DNA from: Massilia agrisoli
GTDB lineage: Bacteria > Pseudomonadota > Gammaproteobacteria > Burkholderiales > Burkholderiaceae_D
Length of the DNA: 64,000 nucleotides
Direction of reading: 5' to 3'
NCBI RefSeq assembly: GCF_020831365.1
Contig: NZ_JAJHPV010000009.1
Coordinates: 1-64,000, forward strand
The notes under the pieces were generated by a model. That model was not told the DNA's origin. It searched no databases and saw only the letters and a program-made list of their open reading frames with translations. A program made the translations under genes and the position numbers. Below, one piece after another: positions 1 to 10,394 of the stretch (the stretch's first letter is position 1; every line of letters starts with the position of its first letter).

Positions 1-90
1 CTACATTGCAAGGTCAAGCCTTCAGGGCGGATCCAAGCTGGTCCTCACCTCAGTTAGTAGTAGCTAACCACTAACTCGAACAAGATACAA

Positions 91-171
91 GGGCGGATAA
101 GCGAAGCGCATCCGCCGATTTCAGCGTCGCGTAGACGCATGCAATGGCGGATGCGCTTCGCTTATCCGCCC
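91..171. repeat. Long inverted repeat, GGGCGGATAAG family (copy 1)
   Basis: Two perfectly complementary 26-base arms (91-116 and 146-171) surround a 29-base loop. The arms carry the core GGGCGGATAAGCGAAGCGCA. The element ends 12 bases before the fadH stop codon, so it forms a large hairpin at the 3' end of that transcript and may act as terminator or 3' stabiliser. Related palindromes lie at 52164-52251 and 59323-59356. Bases 1-90 hold no assignable gene; they could be the 3' end of a plus-strand gene, since all three plus frames stay open until positions 57-72. Confidence 0.8.
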
Positions 172-182
172 TACGGTTGCCG

Positions 183-2246
<2,064 letters not shown>

Positions 2247-2305
2247 TTAGAACCCGATTCATGTAGATGCCGGGTTCTAATCGCTACTCCTTGGCAGCAC
2301 CGATG

Positions 2306-2758
2306 CTAGGCAGCGTAGTAGTCGCGCCCGCGCAGCTCTGCAAAGCTTTCGATATTCCCGATCCGCACCGTGACCGGGTTCATGCTCAGGTTTGGCGACA
2401 TGGCGCGCCACGCGAACAGCCATTCCTGCTCATCGGCTTCGGCGCTGGATTTGGTGAACGCGGCGCCCAGCGCGGCGCGCACGCCGTATTCGACGGCGCC
2501 GTCGATGCCGGCCCAGTTAGGCAGCGTGCGCTGTACCGCGCGGTGCAGGCGCTCGCCAAATTCCTCGGTATTGTGGATGACGAGGCAGCTGTCGGCGCCG
2601 TGCACGTCGAACAGCGACTTGTCCCAGGCTTTCGAGAACGACAGGGTCAGGAAGTTATTCGCCGAGACCAGCATGAACGCGCCTTCCTTCAGCGACTGTT
2701 CGAGTTCCGAACGCAGCGAGTAGCGGTACAGGGTAGGAGGACGTTTGTAATCGTGCAT
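2306..2758 (-). CDS. Conserved-looking hypothetical protein, 150 aa
   Basis: I do not recognise this family. The protein is soluble, 150 residues, with no signal peptide or membrane segment. It opens MHDYKRPPTLYRYSLRSEL and contains a central WDKSLFDVHGADSC stretch and a C-terminal NPVTVRIGNIESFAELRGRD stretch. Codon usage and third-position GC match the neighbours, and the frame is closed on both sides, so a real gene is likely. No strong ribosome-binding site precedes the ATG. It lies 15 bases downstream of the DUF2721 gene on the same strand and the two may be cotranscribed. Confidence 0.65.
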   Translation of the reverse strand: MHDYKRPPTLYRYSLRSELEQSLKEGAFMLVSANNFLTLSFSKAWDKSLFDVHGADSCLVIHNTEEFGERLHRAVQRTLPNWAGIDGAVEYGVRAALGAAFTKSSAEADEQEWLFAWRAMSPNLSMNPVTVRIGNIESFAELRGRDYYAA

Positions 2759-2773
2759 AGTTAAACTTTGTGG

Positions 2774-3232
2774 TTAAGCGCCATCGCTGCGCATGCGGCG
2801 TGGACGCATGTGGCGGCGTTCGCCCATGAATCTGGACGCGATAAAAATTTCACGCAGCAGATAAGCGAAGCTGCCGATCAGGGCGAACATGCCAAGCACG
2901 AACAAGCCGGCGATGTACCGGTCCAGCGGCAGGTTGGCGGTATCGCCGACGAACAGCAGCGCAATGACCAGGCAGATCAGGAACCCGCAGGTCGTGCTGA
3001 GCGTGATGGAGTAGTTAATCAGGTGCGAACGCTGGTCCAGCACGTCGAGTTCGTCCATGTAGGGATCGTGGGCGGCGATCTCGAGCCGGTCTTCCAGCAC
3101 GCGCGAACGGTCGATAATACGCGCCAGCCGGTTGATCAGCACCGTCAGCATGGTGCACACGCCGGTCAGCAGGAATACCGGTGCAATCGCCAGCTGGATG
3201 ACGTGGCCTATGTCGCTGATCTGGATATTCAT
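2774..3232 (-). CDS. DUF2721 family membrane protein
   Basis: A 152-residue inner-membrane protein with three predicted hydrophobic segments: about 10-33 (IQLAIAPVFLLTGVCTMLTVL), about 82-104 (CGFLICLVIALLFVGDTANL) and about 108-130 (YIAGLFVLGMFALIGSFAYLL). The loop after the first segment, with NRLARIIDRSRVLEDRL, is the hallmark of DUF2721. The function of the family is unknown. The ATG at 3232 is preceded only by a weak Shine-Dalgarno sequence. It is probably cotranscribed with the 150-aa gene downstream. Confidence 0.8.
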   Translation of the reverse strand: MNIQISDIGHVIQLAIAPVFLLTGVCTMLTVLINRLARIIDRSRVLEDRLEIAAHDPYMDELDVLDQRSHLINYSITLSTTCGFLICLVIALLFVGDTANLPLDRYIAGLFVLGMFALIGSFAYLLREIFIASRFMGERRHMRPRRMRSDGA

Positions 3233-3301
3233 GAGTAAGGCAATGAAAGTTTTATCGGTCTTGTGGCGCTAGTGTAGCAGGCGCCCCGGCCGCACAGAGG
3301 C

Positions 3302-4258
3302 TTAGTCGAAGCGGCCGAGGCGCTTGAACTGCTCGGTAGCCGCCACCAGCGCCTTCGAGATGCCGGCTTCCAGCGCGCCGTGGCCGGCGTCGGGGATCAT
3401 GCGCAGGCGCGAGCCGGGCCAGGCCTGGTGCAGGCGGTAAGCCGACAGCGGCGGGCAAATGACGTCATAGCGGCCCTGCACGATCACCGACGGCAGGTGG
3501 GCGATCCGGCCGACGTTCCTGACCAGCTGGTCGTCGCTGAAAAAGCCGAGGTTGGCCATGTAATGCGATTCGAGGCGGCCCACGCCCAGGTCGAGCGTGT
3601 CGGACGACGGTTCTTCTTCCTGCGGCAGCAGGAACACGCGGCGCCCTTCGTAGCGGCTCCACGCGCGCGCGGCCGGCCAGTAGACTTCGGGGTCGGCGCC
3701 CAGCATGCGCTGGCTGTACGCCTTGAGCAGGTCGCCGCGCTCGGCTTCGGGAATCGGCGCCACGAACTCGTCGTACAGCTCGGGATAGAACCAGCGCACG
3801 CCGTTCAGGAACCAGTCGATCTCGGAGGCGGTGCACAGGAAGATCCCGCGCAGGATAAAGCCGAGGCAGCGCTCGGGATGCGCTTCGCCGTAGGCCAGCG
3901 CCAGCGTCGATCCCCACGAACCGCCGAACACCAGCCATTGCTCGATGCCGAATTTGACGCGCAGCTTTTCGATGTCCTCCACCAGCAGCTGGGTGGTGTT
4001 GTTGCGCCATTCGCCCAGCGGCGTGGACTTGCCGGCGCCGCGCTGGTCGAACAGGATCACGCGGTAGTGCTGCGGATCGAAAAAGCGGCGGTGCTGGGGC
4101 GACAGGCCCGCGCCCGGGCCGCCGTGCAGGAACACCACCGGCACGCCGTTCGGGTTGCCCACCTCCTCCCAGTAGATCGTGTGCAGTTCGTCGACTTCGA
4201 GCATGCCTTGCCGCGTCGGCAGGATCGGTGGGAACAGGGACGTCGGAATCGCAGGCAT
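3302..4258 (-). CDS. pip: Proline iminopeptidase
   Basis: Cytosolic alpha/beta-hydrolase (family S33) that removes N-terminal proline from peptides. The sequence has the oxyanion motif HGGPGAGLSPQHRRFF near 46-61, the nucleophile elbow GGSWGSTLALAY near 112, and the catalytic His in MIPDAGHGALE near the C-terminus. The 318-residue length fits the family. I place the start at ATG 4258 (MPAIPTSLFPPIL) rather than an in-frame GTG at 4297. The 3' end is 70 bases from the DUF2721 start. The upstream PLP-enzyme gene ends about 40 bases before this start, so the two may form one transcript. Confidence 0.92.
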   Translation of the reverse strand: MPAIPTSLFPPILPTRQGMLEVDELHTIYWEEVGNPNGVPVVFLHGGPGAGLSPQHRRFFDPQHYRVILFDQRGAGKSTPLGEWRNNTTQLLVEDIEKLRVKFGIEQWLVFGGSWGSTLALAYGEAHPERCLGFILRGIFLCTASEIDWFLNGVRWFYPELYDEFVAPIPEAERGDLLKAYSQRMLGADPEVYWPAARAWSRYEGRRVFLLPQEEEPSSDTLDLGVGRLESHYMANLGFFSDDQLVRNVGRIAHLPSVIVQGRYDVICPPLSAYRLHQAWPGSRLRMIPDAGHGALEAGISKALVAATEQFKRLGRFD

Positions 4259-4296
4259 GGCTAGTCTCGTGGTGGTCGAGTCCGGATTGTAGCGCA

Positions 4297-5613
4297 CTAG
4301 AAAAACGTATTCACCCCATGGTGCACGTTGTACGCGTCATCGACGGCCAGCAGCAGCGCCCATTTGTCGAAGGTGGTGCAGGGGTGCGAAATGCCGCAGC
4401 CGACCAGGTCGCCAACCGCCAGCGCGTCGCATACCGGATCGCCTTCGGCAAGCTGCAGGTAGGCGTGCTGGTCGTTCATCTTGACGATGCGGCAGCCCTC
4501 CGGCAAGGCCGAAGGAGCGCCAGGGCCGGGCCGGTGCGCGTACAGCGGAACCGGCAGGTCGACGTCATACGAGGCGTCGCGCTTGCCCATCGTGAGGATC
4601 GCCAGGCCCGGTTCGGGGCGCGACTGCACCATGCTCCACACTTCCAGCGCGGGGAGCAGCCCGGGGCCGCGCTCTTCGCGTTCGTCGAGCGCCCCGATCA
4701 GGCGCTGGTAGGAGCCATGGTCGCTGGTCAGGTAGCAGCCGCTGCGCAGCACAGGGCGCACCGGGCGCGACAGGCCGCGCATGCCGCCGAAGCCCCGCGC
4801 CACCAGGTCGAAATAGGCAGATCCGCCCGCGGACACAAGGATCTCCGCGCTGCCGAACAGGTCTTCGGCGTCGGCCGCGCGCGCCAGCTGGGCGATGCGC
4901 CCGACGAAGGCCTCGACAGCACGGACGTCGGCCTCGCGGTCGTTCGATACCAACAGGCCTTCATAGCCCTCGATGCCCGCCAGCTGCAGTCCCGGTGCCG
5001 CGGCGACGGCGCGCGCCACCTGCATGACTTCTTCGGCACTTCGGCAGCCGGCACGCTTGCCCGGCAGGCCGAGTTCGACCAGCAGCGGCAGCGGACGCGC
5101 CAGCGGGTGTGCCGCCACCGCCTTACCCAGCCGCGCGACGCCGTCGAGCGAATCGACCAGCGCGAACACCTCGAAGTCCGGGTCGCCGCGCATCAAGTCC
5201 AGCACGCTGTTGATGTCGGCCTGTGCGACCAGCTGGTTGGCCAGCAGCACGCGGCGCACGCCGAAGCGGTGCGCCACCTGGACCTGGGTGGCGGTGGCCA
5301 GGGTGATGCCCCAGGCGCCGTTGGCCAGCTGGGCGCCGAACAGCTGCGGGCTCATGGTGGTTTTGCCGTGCGGCGCAAGCGTTGCGCCGTAGCGGTCGCA
5401 GAACGCGCGCATCCACTCCAGGTTATGGCGCAGCGCCGACGTCTTGAGCACCGCAACCGGGAAGCTGGTATCGGCGCGCAGCACGTTCCAGCCCTGCACG
5501 CCGATCGCGCCCTGGCGCAGCGGCTCGGTGATCGGCAGGCCCTTCACGCCGGGGTGCAGCAGTTGTTCGTCGAGTGACGACAGCGTCAGGCCGCCTCGAT
5601 TAAGTGTGAACAT
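4297..5613 (-). CDS. PLP fold-type III amino acid deaminase / D-serine dehydratase-like protein
   Basis: A 438-residue enzyme with an alanine-racemase-type N-terminal barrel and the D-threonine aldolase/D-serine dehydratase C-terminal domain. The PLP lysine lies in APHGKTTMSP (about residue 85). A C-terminal HPCTTFDKW contains the His-x-Cys pair that holds zinc in eukaryotic-type D-serine dehydratases. GIEGYEG in the barrel is also typical. Relatives in Burkholderiales are often named amino acid deaminase; the true substrate (a D-hydroxy amino acid is likely) cannot be told from sequence. The start ATG at 5613 has AGAGG about 8 bases upstream. The GNAT gene ends just four bases upstream (5618), suggesting one transcription unit. 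Confidence 0.8.
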   Translation of the reverse strand: MFTLNRGGLTLSSLDEQLLHPGVKGLPITEPLRQGAIGVQGWNVLRADTSFPVAVLKTSALRHNLEWMRAFCDRYGATLAPHGKTTMSPQLFGAQLANGAWGITLATATQVQVAHRFGVRRVLLANQLVAQADINSVLDLMRGDPDFEVFALVDSLDGVARLGKAVAAHPLARPLPLLVELGLPGKRAGCRSAEEVMQVARAVAAAPGLQLAGIEGYEGLLVSNDREADVRAVEAFVGRIAQLARAADAEDLFGSAEILVSAGGSAYFDLVARGFGGMRGLSRPVRPVLRSGCYLTSDHGSYQRLIGALDEREERGPGLLPALEVWSMVQSRPEPGLAILTMGKRDASYDVDLPVPLYAHRPGPGAPSALPEGCRIVKMNDQHAYLQLAEGDPVCDALAVGDLVGCGISHPCTTFDKWALLLAVDDAYNVHHGVNTFF

Positions 5614-5617
5614 GGTG

Positions 5618-6082
5618 TTACCTCTGCTTGTTGAAGGACGGTTGCGCGGGCCGGTTCAAGGTGAAGCATGCGTCCCGGTCGCCGGCGGTGAAGCTGCGCT
5701 GCCAGCCCTGCGCGGTGTAGAACCGGTCCGCGCGCGTGTCCGGTCCGGTGCTGAGGACTACCCTGGCATGCCCCTGTTCGAACAGGTACCCGGTCGCCAG
5801 CGCCAGCAAGTGCTTGCCGATGCCGCATCCTTCATGCGCGGGGTCGACAAACAGCGCCCAGATCGCCCCGTCCTCGCGGTCGGCATAAGCAAAGCCCGCG
5901 ATGACGCCGTCGCGTTCGCATACCCAGCCGCGGCCCAGGGCATCGAGATAATCCGCATACATCTTCGGCGTGATGCGCCCGGGATCGCGCAGTTTGTTCT
6001 CGCCGACGGCAAGGCGGATTGCCGACATCGCCGGAATGTCTTGTGCGCAGGCGACGCGGTAGCTGGTTGTGGTCATCAACAT
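5618..6082 (-). CDS. GNAT family N-acetyltransferase
   Basis: A 154-residue single-domain acetyltransferase that would transfer acetyl from acetyl-CoA to an unknown amine. The central strand ending GAIWALFVDPAHEGCGIGKHLL gives the family's acetyl-CoA pyrophosphate loop (GCGIGKHLL), followed by VVLSTGPDTRADRFYTAQGW, the usual motif B. The ATG at 6082 is chosen over ATG 6076 because AGGA sits nine bases upstream. It overlaps nothing and is followed after four bases by the PLP enzyme gene. A REPIN (6120-6197) separates it from phaB. Confidence 0.8.
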   Translation of the reverse strand: MLMTTTSYRVACAQDIPAMSAIRLAVGENKLRDPGRITPKMYADYLDALGRGWVCERDGVIAGFAYADREDGAIWALFVDPAHEGCGIGKHLLALATGYLFEQGHARVVLSTGPDTRADRFYTAQGWQRSFTAGDRDACFTLNRPAQPSFNKQR

Positions 6083-6119
6083 CTACAAAAGTCCTGGACA
6101 AAAAAACGCTTCCTGAAAA

Positions 6120-6197
6120 CGTCATTCCCGCGAAAGCGGGAATCCATAGCACCTCAGTTCACAGGCGTTACGGATTCCCGCCTGCGCGGGAATGACG
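6120..6197. repeat. REPIN doublet, CGTC-TTCCCGCG family (copy 1)
   Basis: Two REP hairpins in opposite orientation. The left unit begins CGTCATTCCCGCGAAAGCGG and the right unit ends GCGCGGGAATGACG, so the whole 78-base element is itself an inverted repeat. It fills the gap between phaB and the GNAT gene. Copies with the same termini occur at 11912-11986, 45527-45606 and 53371-53453, and a degenerate copy at 62782-62888. Confidence 0.9.
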
Positions 6198-6216
6198 GTT
6201 TACATTTTGCTGCTTT

Positions 6217-6957
6217 TTACGACATGTGCTGGCCGCCGTTAATCGCGATGTTAGCACCGGTGACGAATGCCGCTTCGTCCGACGCCAGGTAAGCCACCAG
6301 GCCGGCCACTTCTTCCGGCTTGCCCAGGCGCGCCATCGGAATCTGCGGGATGATCTTGGTTTCCAGGACTTCCTTCGGAATCTCGGTCACCATCTTGGTC
6401 CCGATGTAGCCCGGCGAGATGGTGTTGACGGTAACGCCCTTGCGCGCCACTTCCAGCGCGAGCGCCTTGGTGAAGCCGTGCATGCCGGCCTTGGCCGCCG
6501 AGTAGTTGGTCTGGCCGAAGGCGCCCTTCGATGCGTTGACCGACGAGATGTTGATGATCCGCCCCCAGCCGCGTTCGACCATGCCGTCGCATACCGGCTT
6601 GGTCATGTTGAACACGGAGTCAAGGTTGGTCGACATCACGGCGTCCCAGTTCGGCTTGTCCATCTTCTTGAAGGTCATGTCGCGGGTGATGCCGGCGTTG
6701 TTGACCAACACATCGATCGGGCCGACTTCCTGCTCGATCTTTGCCACGCAGGCTTGGGCCGAATCGTAGTCAGCCACGTCGCACTCGTAGGCTTTGAAGT
6801 CGTAGCCCATCTCTTTGGTGGACGCGAGCCAGGAATCAACCTTTTTGTTCCCGGGCGAATAGGTGGTCACGACCCGGTAACCCAGCGCCGCCAGCTTGAA
6901 ACAGACTGCCTCGCCCAAACCGCCCATACCGCCCGTTACCAATGCAACTCTAGCCAT
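6217..6957 (-). CDS. phaB: Acetoacetyl-CoA reductase
   Basis: NADPH-dependent short-chain dehydrogenase that reduces acetoacetyl-CoA to (R)-3-hydroxybutyryl-CoA, the monomer for poly-3-hydroxybutyrate. The 246-residue protein has the cofactor loop TGGMGGLGEA at 8-17, NNAG near 88, and the catalytic Ser-Tyr-Lys set in INISSVNASKG...NYSAAKAG near 138-158. The length and the C-terminal VTGANIAINGGQHMS are those of PhaB rather than FabG. GGAGA stands eight bases before the ATG. It follows phaA on the same strand with a 46-base gap, so phaA-phaB is one operon. No phaC synthase gene is in the window. Confidence 0.93.
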   Translation of the reverse strand: MARVALVTGGMGGLGEAVCFKLAALGYRVVTTYSPGNKKVDSWLASTKEMGYDFKAYECDVADYDSAQACVAKIEQEVGPIDVLVNNAGITRDMTFKKMDKPNWDAVMSTNLDSVFNMTKPVCDGMVERGWGRIINISSVNASKGAFGQTNYSAAKAGMHGFTKALALEVARKGVTVNTISPGYIGTKMVTEIPKEVLETKIIPQIPMARLGKPEEVAGLVAYLASDEAAFVTGANIAINGGQHMS

Positions 6958-7003
6958 GTGTCTTCTCCAGTTTTTCTATGTGATTGCGGATGAATCCCTA
7001 GTT

Positions 7004-8182
7004 TCAGTCGCGCTCGATCGCCAGCGCCACGCCCATGCCGCCGCCGATGCACAGGCTCGCCAGGCCGCGCTTGGCGTCGCGGCGCACCATTTCGTGCAGC
7101 AGGGTCACCAGGATGCGCGCGCCGGATGCGCCGATCGGATGGCCGATGGCGATCGCGCCGCCGTTGACGTTGATCTTGCTGGTGTCCCAGCCCATCTCGC
7201 GATTGACCGCGATCGCCTGTGCGGCAAACGCTTCATTAATTTCCATCAGGTCCAGGTCCTTGTGGGTCCAGCCTGCTTTTTGGAGGCACAGGGTCGATGC
7301 CGACACCGGGCCGATGCCCATGATTTCAGGAGCCACGCCAGATGATGCGTAGGCCTTGATGCGCGCCATCGGGGTCAGGCCGAGTTCGCGTGCTTTGGAT
7401 GCCGGCATCATGATGACGGCGGCGGCGCCGTCGTTGATGCCCGATGCGTTACCGGCGGTGACCGTGCCGGCCTTGTCGAATGCGGGGCGCAGCCCGGCCA
7501 GCGACTCAAGCGTCACGCCGTGCTTCGGATACTCGTCGGTATCGAACATGACCGCGCCTTTTTTCGACGGGATCTCGAGCGGGATGATCTCGTCCTTGAA
7601 CTTGCCTTCCTTCTGGGCCGCTTCGGCCTTGTGCTGCGACTGCAGCGCGAACTCGTCCTGCTCGGCGCGCGAGACGTCGAACTTCTTCGCGACGTTTTCG
7701 GCGGTGACGCCCATGTGGTACTGGTTATACACGTCCCACAGGCCGTCGACGATCATGGTGTCGACCAGCTTGGCGTCGCCCATGCGGAAGCCGTCGCGCG
7801 AGTTGTTCAGCACGTGCGGGGAGGCGCTCATGTTTTCCTGGCCGCCGGCGATGATGATGCTGGCGTCGCCGCAGCGGATGGCCTGGGTCGCCAGGTGGGT
7901 GGCCTTCAGGCCGCTGCCGCACACCTTGTTGATGGTGTACGACGGGATCATGTTGGGGATGCCGCCCTTGATGGCAGCCTGGCGCGCCGGGTTTTGCCCG
8001 ACGCCGGCCGTCAACACCTGGCCGAGGATCACTTCGCTGATGGTAGCGGGATCGATACCGGTTTTGGCCAACAGGCCGCGGATTACGTGGGCGCCCAACT
8101 CCGCAGCAGGGATCTTGGATAGCGTGCCGCCAAATTTGCCGACTGCGGTTCGGCCGGCGGCCACGATTACGACGTCTTCCAT
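7004..8182 (-). CDS. phaA: Acetyl-CoA acetyltransferase (beta-ketothiolase)
   Basis: Condenses two acetyl-CoA to acetoacetyl-CoA, the first step of PHB synthesis; the reverse reaction serves degradation. The 392-residue thiolase has the active-site Cys in [10 protein letters not shown] near 88, the His in [16 protein letters not shown] near 348, and the second Cys in [11 protein letters not shown] near 378. I set the start at ATG 8182 ([15 protein letters not shown]) because GGAGA lies five bases upstream; the frame is open a further 23 codons. phaB follows. Thiolases of fatty-acid oxidation look similar, but pairing with phaB favours PhaA. Confidence 0.93.
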   Translation of the reverse strand: MEDVVIVAAGRTAVGKFGGTLSKIPAAELGAHVIRGLLAKTGIDPATISEVILGQVLTAGVGQNPARQAAIKGGIPNMIPSYTINKVCGSGLKATHLATQAIRCGDASIIIAGGQENMSASPHVLNNSRDGFRMGDAKLVDTMIVDGLWDVYNQYHMGVTAENVAKKFDVSRAEQDEFALQSQHKAEAAQKEGKFKDEIIPLEIPSKKGAVMFDTDEYPKHGVTLESLAGLRPAFDKAGTVTAGNASGINDGAAAVIMMPASKARELGLTPMARIKAYASSGVAPEIMGIGPVSASTLCLQKAGWTHKDLDLMEINEAFAAQAIAVNREMGWDTSKINVNGGAIAIGHPIGASGARILVTLLHEMVRRDAKRGLASLCIGGGMGVALAIERD

Positions 8183-8500
8183 GTAAGTCTCCGATGTTCC
8201 GGCCCAGGGCCGAAGGGTTTCAGGGCACTGCTGCACAAGCGGCAAAGTCATCTATCCTAAATAGCTGACCCGACTCACGTTTGAGCAAAATCAATCTTAT
8301 CAGCTAAATCACAAAAAGCCACCAGTAGGGGCCACACATTTCTCATAATCGCCCGCCCCAGATTGCCGGGCCCGGCGCGCGCGGCTTCTCCCATGCTCCC
8401 CTTCAGGCAAATTTCACAGTAGAATGCACGGGCCCTGCATCCGCCGGGCTTAGTTGCCGTCAGGAACGACCGATCGCGCCGACCTCCCAGCCAGAAATTT

Positions 8501-9277
8501 ATGCTCAAAAGCCCGTCCCAACTGCCCATCGAAATCAAGATTTCCACCGTCGTTGCGATCTCCACGATCCTGCACTCGGCCGAGCCGCTGCAAATCGACG
8601 CCGCCCTGAAGCAGATGACCGGCGGCGTGTCCGACTTCTTCGAAGATGAATTCGCCGTGATCGACGTCGGCGCCATCGCCGCCGACCTGCCCTACATCGA
8701 CTGGGACCAGTTGGTTGATGTGCTGAAGAAATACCGCCTGAACGCGGTGGCGGTGCGCGGCGCGACCCCGGCCATGGCCGATGCGATCCGCGCGCGCGGC
8801 CTGTCGATCGACGACGGCAGCAGCGGCGCCAAGCCGCGCGAGGAAACCGCGCCGGCACCGGCCGCAGCGCCCGCCCCGGCGCCCGCTGCCACACCCGCCG
8901 TCGCACCCGCCCCGGCGGCAGCCGCGCCAATCGGGACGATGATTGTCGATACCCCGGTGCGCGCCGGCCAGCGCGTGTATGCGCGCGGCTGCGACCTGAT
9001 CATTACTGCTGTCGTCAACAATGGCGCTGAAATCATTGCCGACGGCAGCATCCACGTGTACGCCGCCTTGCACGGGCGTGCCCTCGCCGGCGCGTCCGGC
9101 AATGCAGACGCGCGCATTTTCGCGCTGTCGATGCAGCCGGAGCTGGTCTCCATCGCCGGGGTGTACCGCACCTTCGACGAAGGGTTCCCGCCCGAGCTGG
9201 CGCTGCGGCCTGCACAAATCCGTTTGCACGGAGACCGACTCGATATACTATCGCTCAGTTCGGCTACCCGCGCCTGA
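8501..9277 (+). CDS. minC: Septum site-determining protein MinC
   Basis: Inhibitor of FtsZ assembly that acts near the cell poles with MinD. The 258-residue protein has an N-terminal FtsZ-inhibiting domain (about 1-105), an Ala/Pro-rich linker (about 113-143), and a C-terminal beta-helix for dimerisation and MinD binding (MIVDTPVRAGQRVYARGCDL onward). The ATG at 8501 is the first in frame near the domain start. minD follows after 26 bases, so minCDE is a normal operon. Confidence 0.95.
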   Translation: MLKSPSQLPIEIKISTVVAISTILHSAEPLQIDAALKQMTGGVSDFFEDEFAVIDVGAIAADLPYIDWDQLVDVLKKYRLNAVAVRGATPAMADAIRARGLSIDDGSSGAKPREETAPAPAAAPAPAPAATPAVAPAPAAAAPIGTMIVDTPVRAGQRVYARGCDLIITAVVNNGAEIIADGSIHVYAALHGRALAGASGNADARIFALSMQPELVSIAGVYRTFDEGFPPELALRPAQIRLHGDRLDILSLSSATRA

Positions 9278-9303
9278 AAACCAGATACTGAAAAGGACCT
9301 TCT

Positions 9304-10119
9304 GTGGCAAGAATTATTGTTGTGACGTCCGGCAAAGGTGGCGTCGGCAAGACCACTTCCAGCGCCAGCTTCTCCACCGGGCTGGCCATGCGTGGCCACA
9401 AGACCGCCGTGCTCGACTTCGACGTCGGCCTGCGTAACCTCGACCTCATCATGGGCTGCGAGCGGCGCGTGGTGTACGACCTGATCAACGTGATCAATGG
9501 CGAAGCGACCCTGAACCAGGCCATGATCAAGGACAAGCACTGCGACAACCTGTTCATCCTGCCTGCCTCGCAAACGCGCGACAAGGATGCGCTGTCGGAA
9601 GAAGGCGTCGAGCGCGTGCTGCACGAGATGATCAACATGGGCTTCGAGTACATCATCTGCGATTCGCCGGCCGGTATCGAGCACGGCGCGCTGATGGCGC
9701 TGACCTTCGCCGATGAAGCGATCATCGTGACCAACCCGGAAGTGTCGTCGGTGCGCGATTCCGACCGCATCCTCGGCATCATCCAGGCCAAGTCGCGCCG
9801 CGCCCAGACCGGCGCCGAGCCGGTCAAGGAGCACCTGTTGATCACGCGCTACTCGCCGAAGCGGGTTGAAGCGGACGAAATGCTGTCTTACCAGGACGTC
9901 CAGGAAATCCTGCGCATCCCGCTGATCGGCATCATCCCGGAATCCGAATCGGTGCTGCACGCATCGAACCAGGGCAATCCGGCCATCCATTTCAAAGGTA
10001 CTGACGTTGCCGAGGCGTACGAAGATGTGATTTCGCGCTTCCTGGGCGAAGACGTGCCGCTGCGCTTCACCAGCTACGAAAAGCCGGGGCTGCTACAGCG
10101 CATCTTTGGGGCGAAGTGA
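9304..10119 (+). CDS. minD: Septum site-determining ATPase MinD
   Basis: Membrane-bound ParA-like ATPase that recruits MinC and oscillates under MinE control. The deviant Walker A GKGGVGKTT is at 10-18, and the C-terminus ends in a short amphipathic membrane-targeting helix (PGLLQRIFGAK). It is 271 residues long, normal for the family. The start is GTG, with AAGGA seven bases upstream. The stop lies one base before the minE ATG, which implies translational coupling. Confidence 0.97.
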   Translation: MARIIVVTSGKGGVGKTTSSASFSTGLAMRGHKTAVLDFDVGLRNLDLIMGCERRVVYDLINVINGEATLNQAMIKDKHCDNLFILPASQTRDKDALSEEGVERVLHEMINMGFEYIICDSPAGIEHGALMALTFADEAIIVTNPEVSSVRDSDRILGIIQAKSRRAQTGAEPVKEHLLITRYSPKRVEADEMLSYQDVQEILRIPLIGIIPESESVLHASNQGNPAIHFKGTDVAEAYEDVISRFLGEDVPLRFTSYEKPGLLQRIFGAK

Positions 10120-10120
10120 C

Positions 10121-10372
10121 ATGGCACTGCTCTCATTCCTGTTCCCTTCGAAGCCGAAGAGCGCCACCGCCGCCAAGGAACGCTTGCAGATCATCATTGC
10201 GCGTGAACGCACCAACCGCACCGGCCCGGATTTCCTGCCGGCGCTGCACCGCGAGCTGATCGAAGTGATTTCGAAATACACCAAGGTCAACGCGGACGAC
10301 ATCAAGATTTCCCTGGATCGCCAGGGCAACCTTGAAGTGCTGGACGTCAACGTGGTGCTGCCGGACGCCTGA
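10121..10372 (+). CDS. minE: Cell division topological specificity factor MinE
   Basis: Stimulates MinD ATPase and drives pole-to-pole oscillation. The 83-residue protein has the N-terminal membrane-binding segment MALLSFLFPSKP, the MinD-contact helix AKERLQIIIARER, and the C-terminal dimerisation domain ending LEVLDVNVVLPDA. The ATG at 10121 follows the minD stop by one base. A rho-independent terminator lies 26 bases downstream (10399-10432). Confidence 0.96.
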   Translation: MALLSFLFPSKPKSATAAKERLQIIIARERTNRTGPDFLPALHRELIEVISKYTKVNADDIKISLDRQGNLEVLDVNVVLPDA

Positions 10373-10394
10373 CCGGGCAGCTGCCAGCTAACCC

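Noticed and set aside
8275-8676. A 133-codon minus-strand frame between phaA and minC
   Set aside because: Overlaps the minC 5' end and promoter; no ribosome-binding site or motif.
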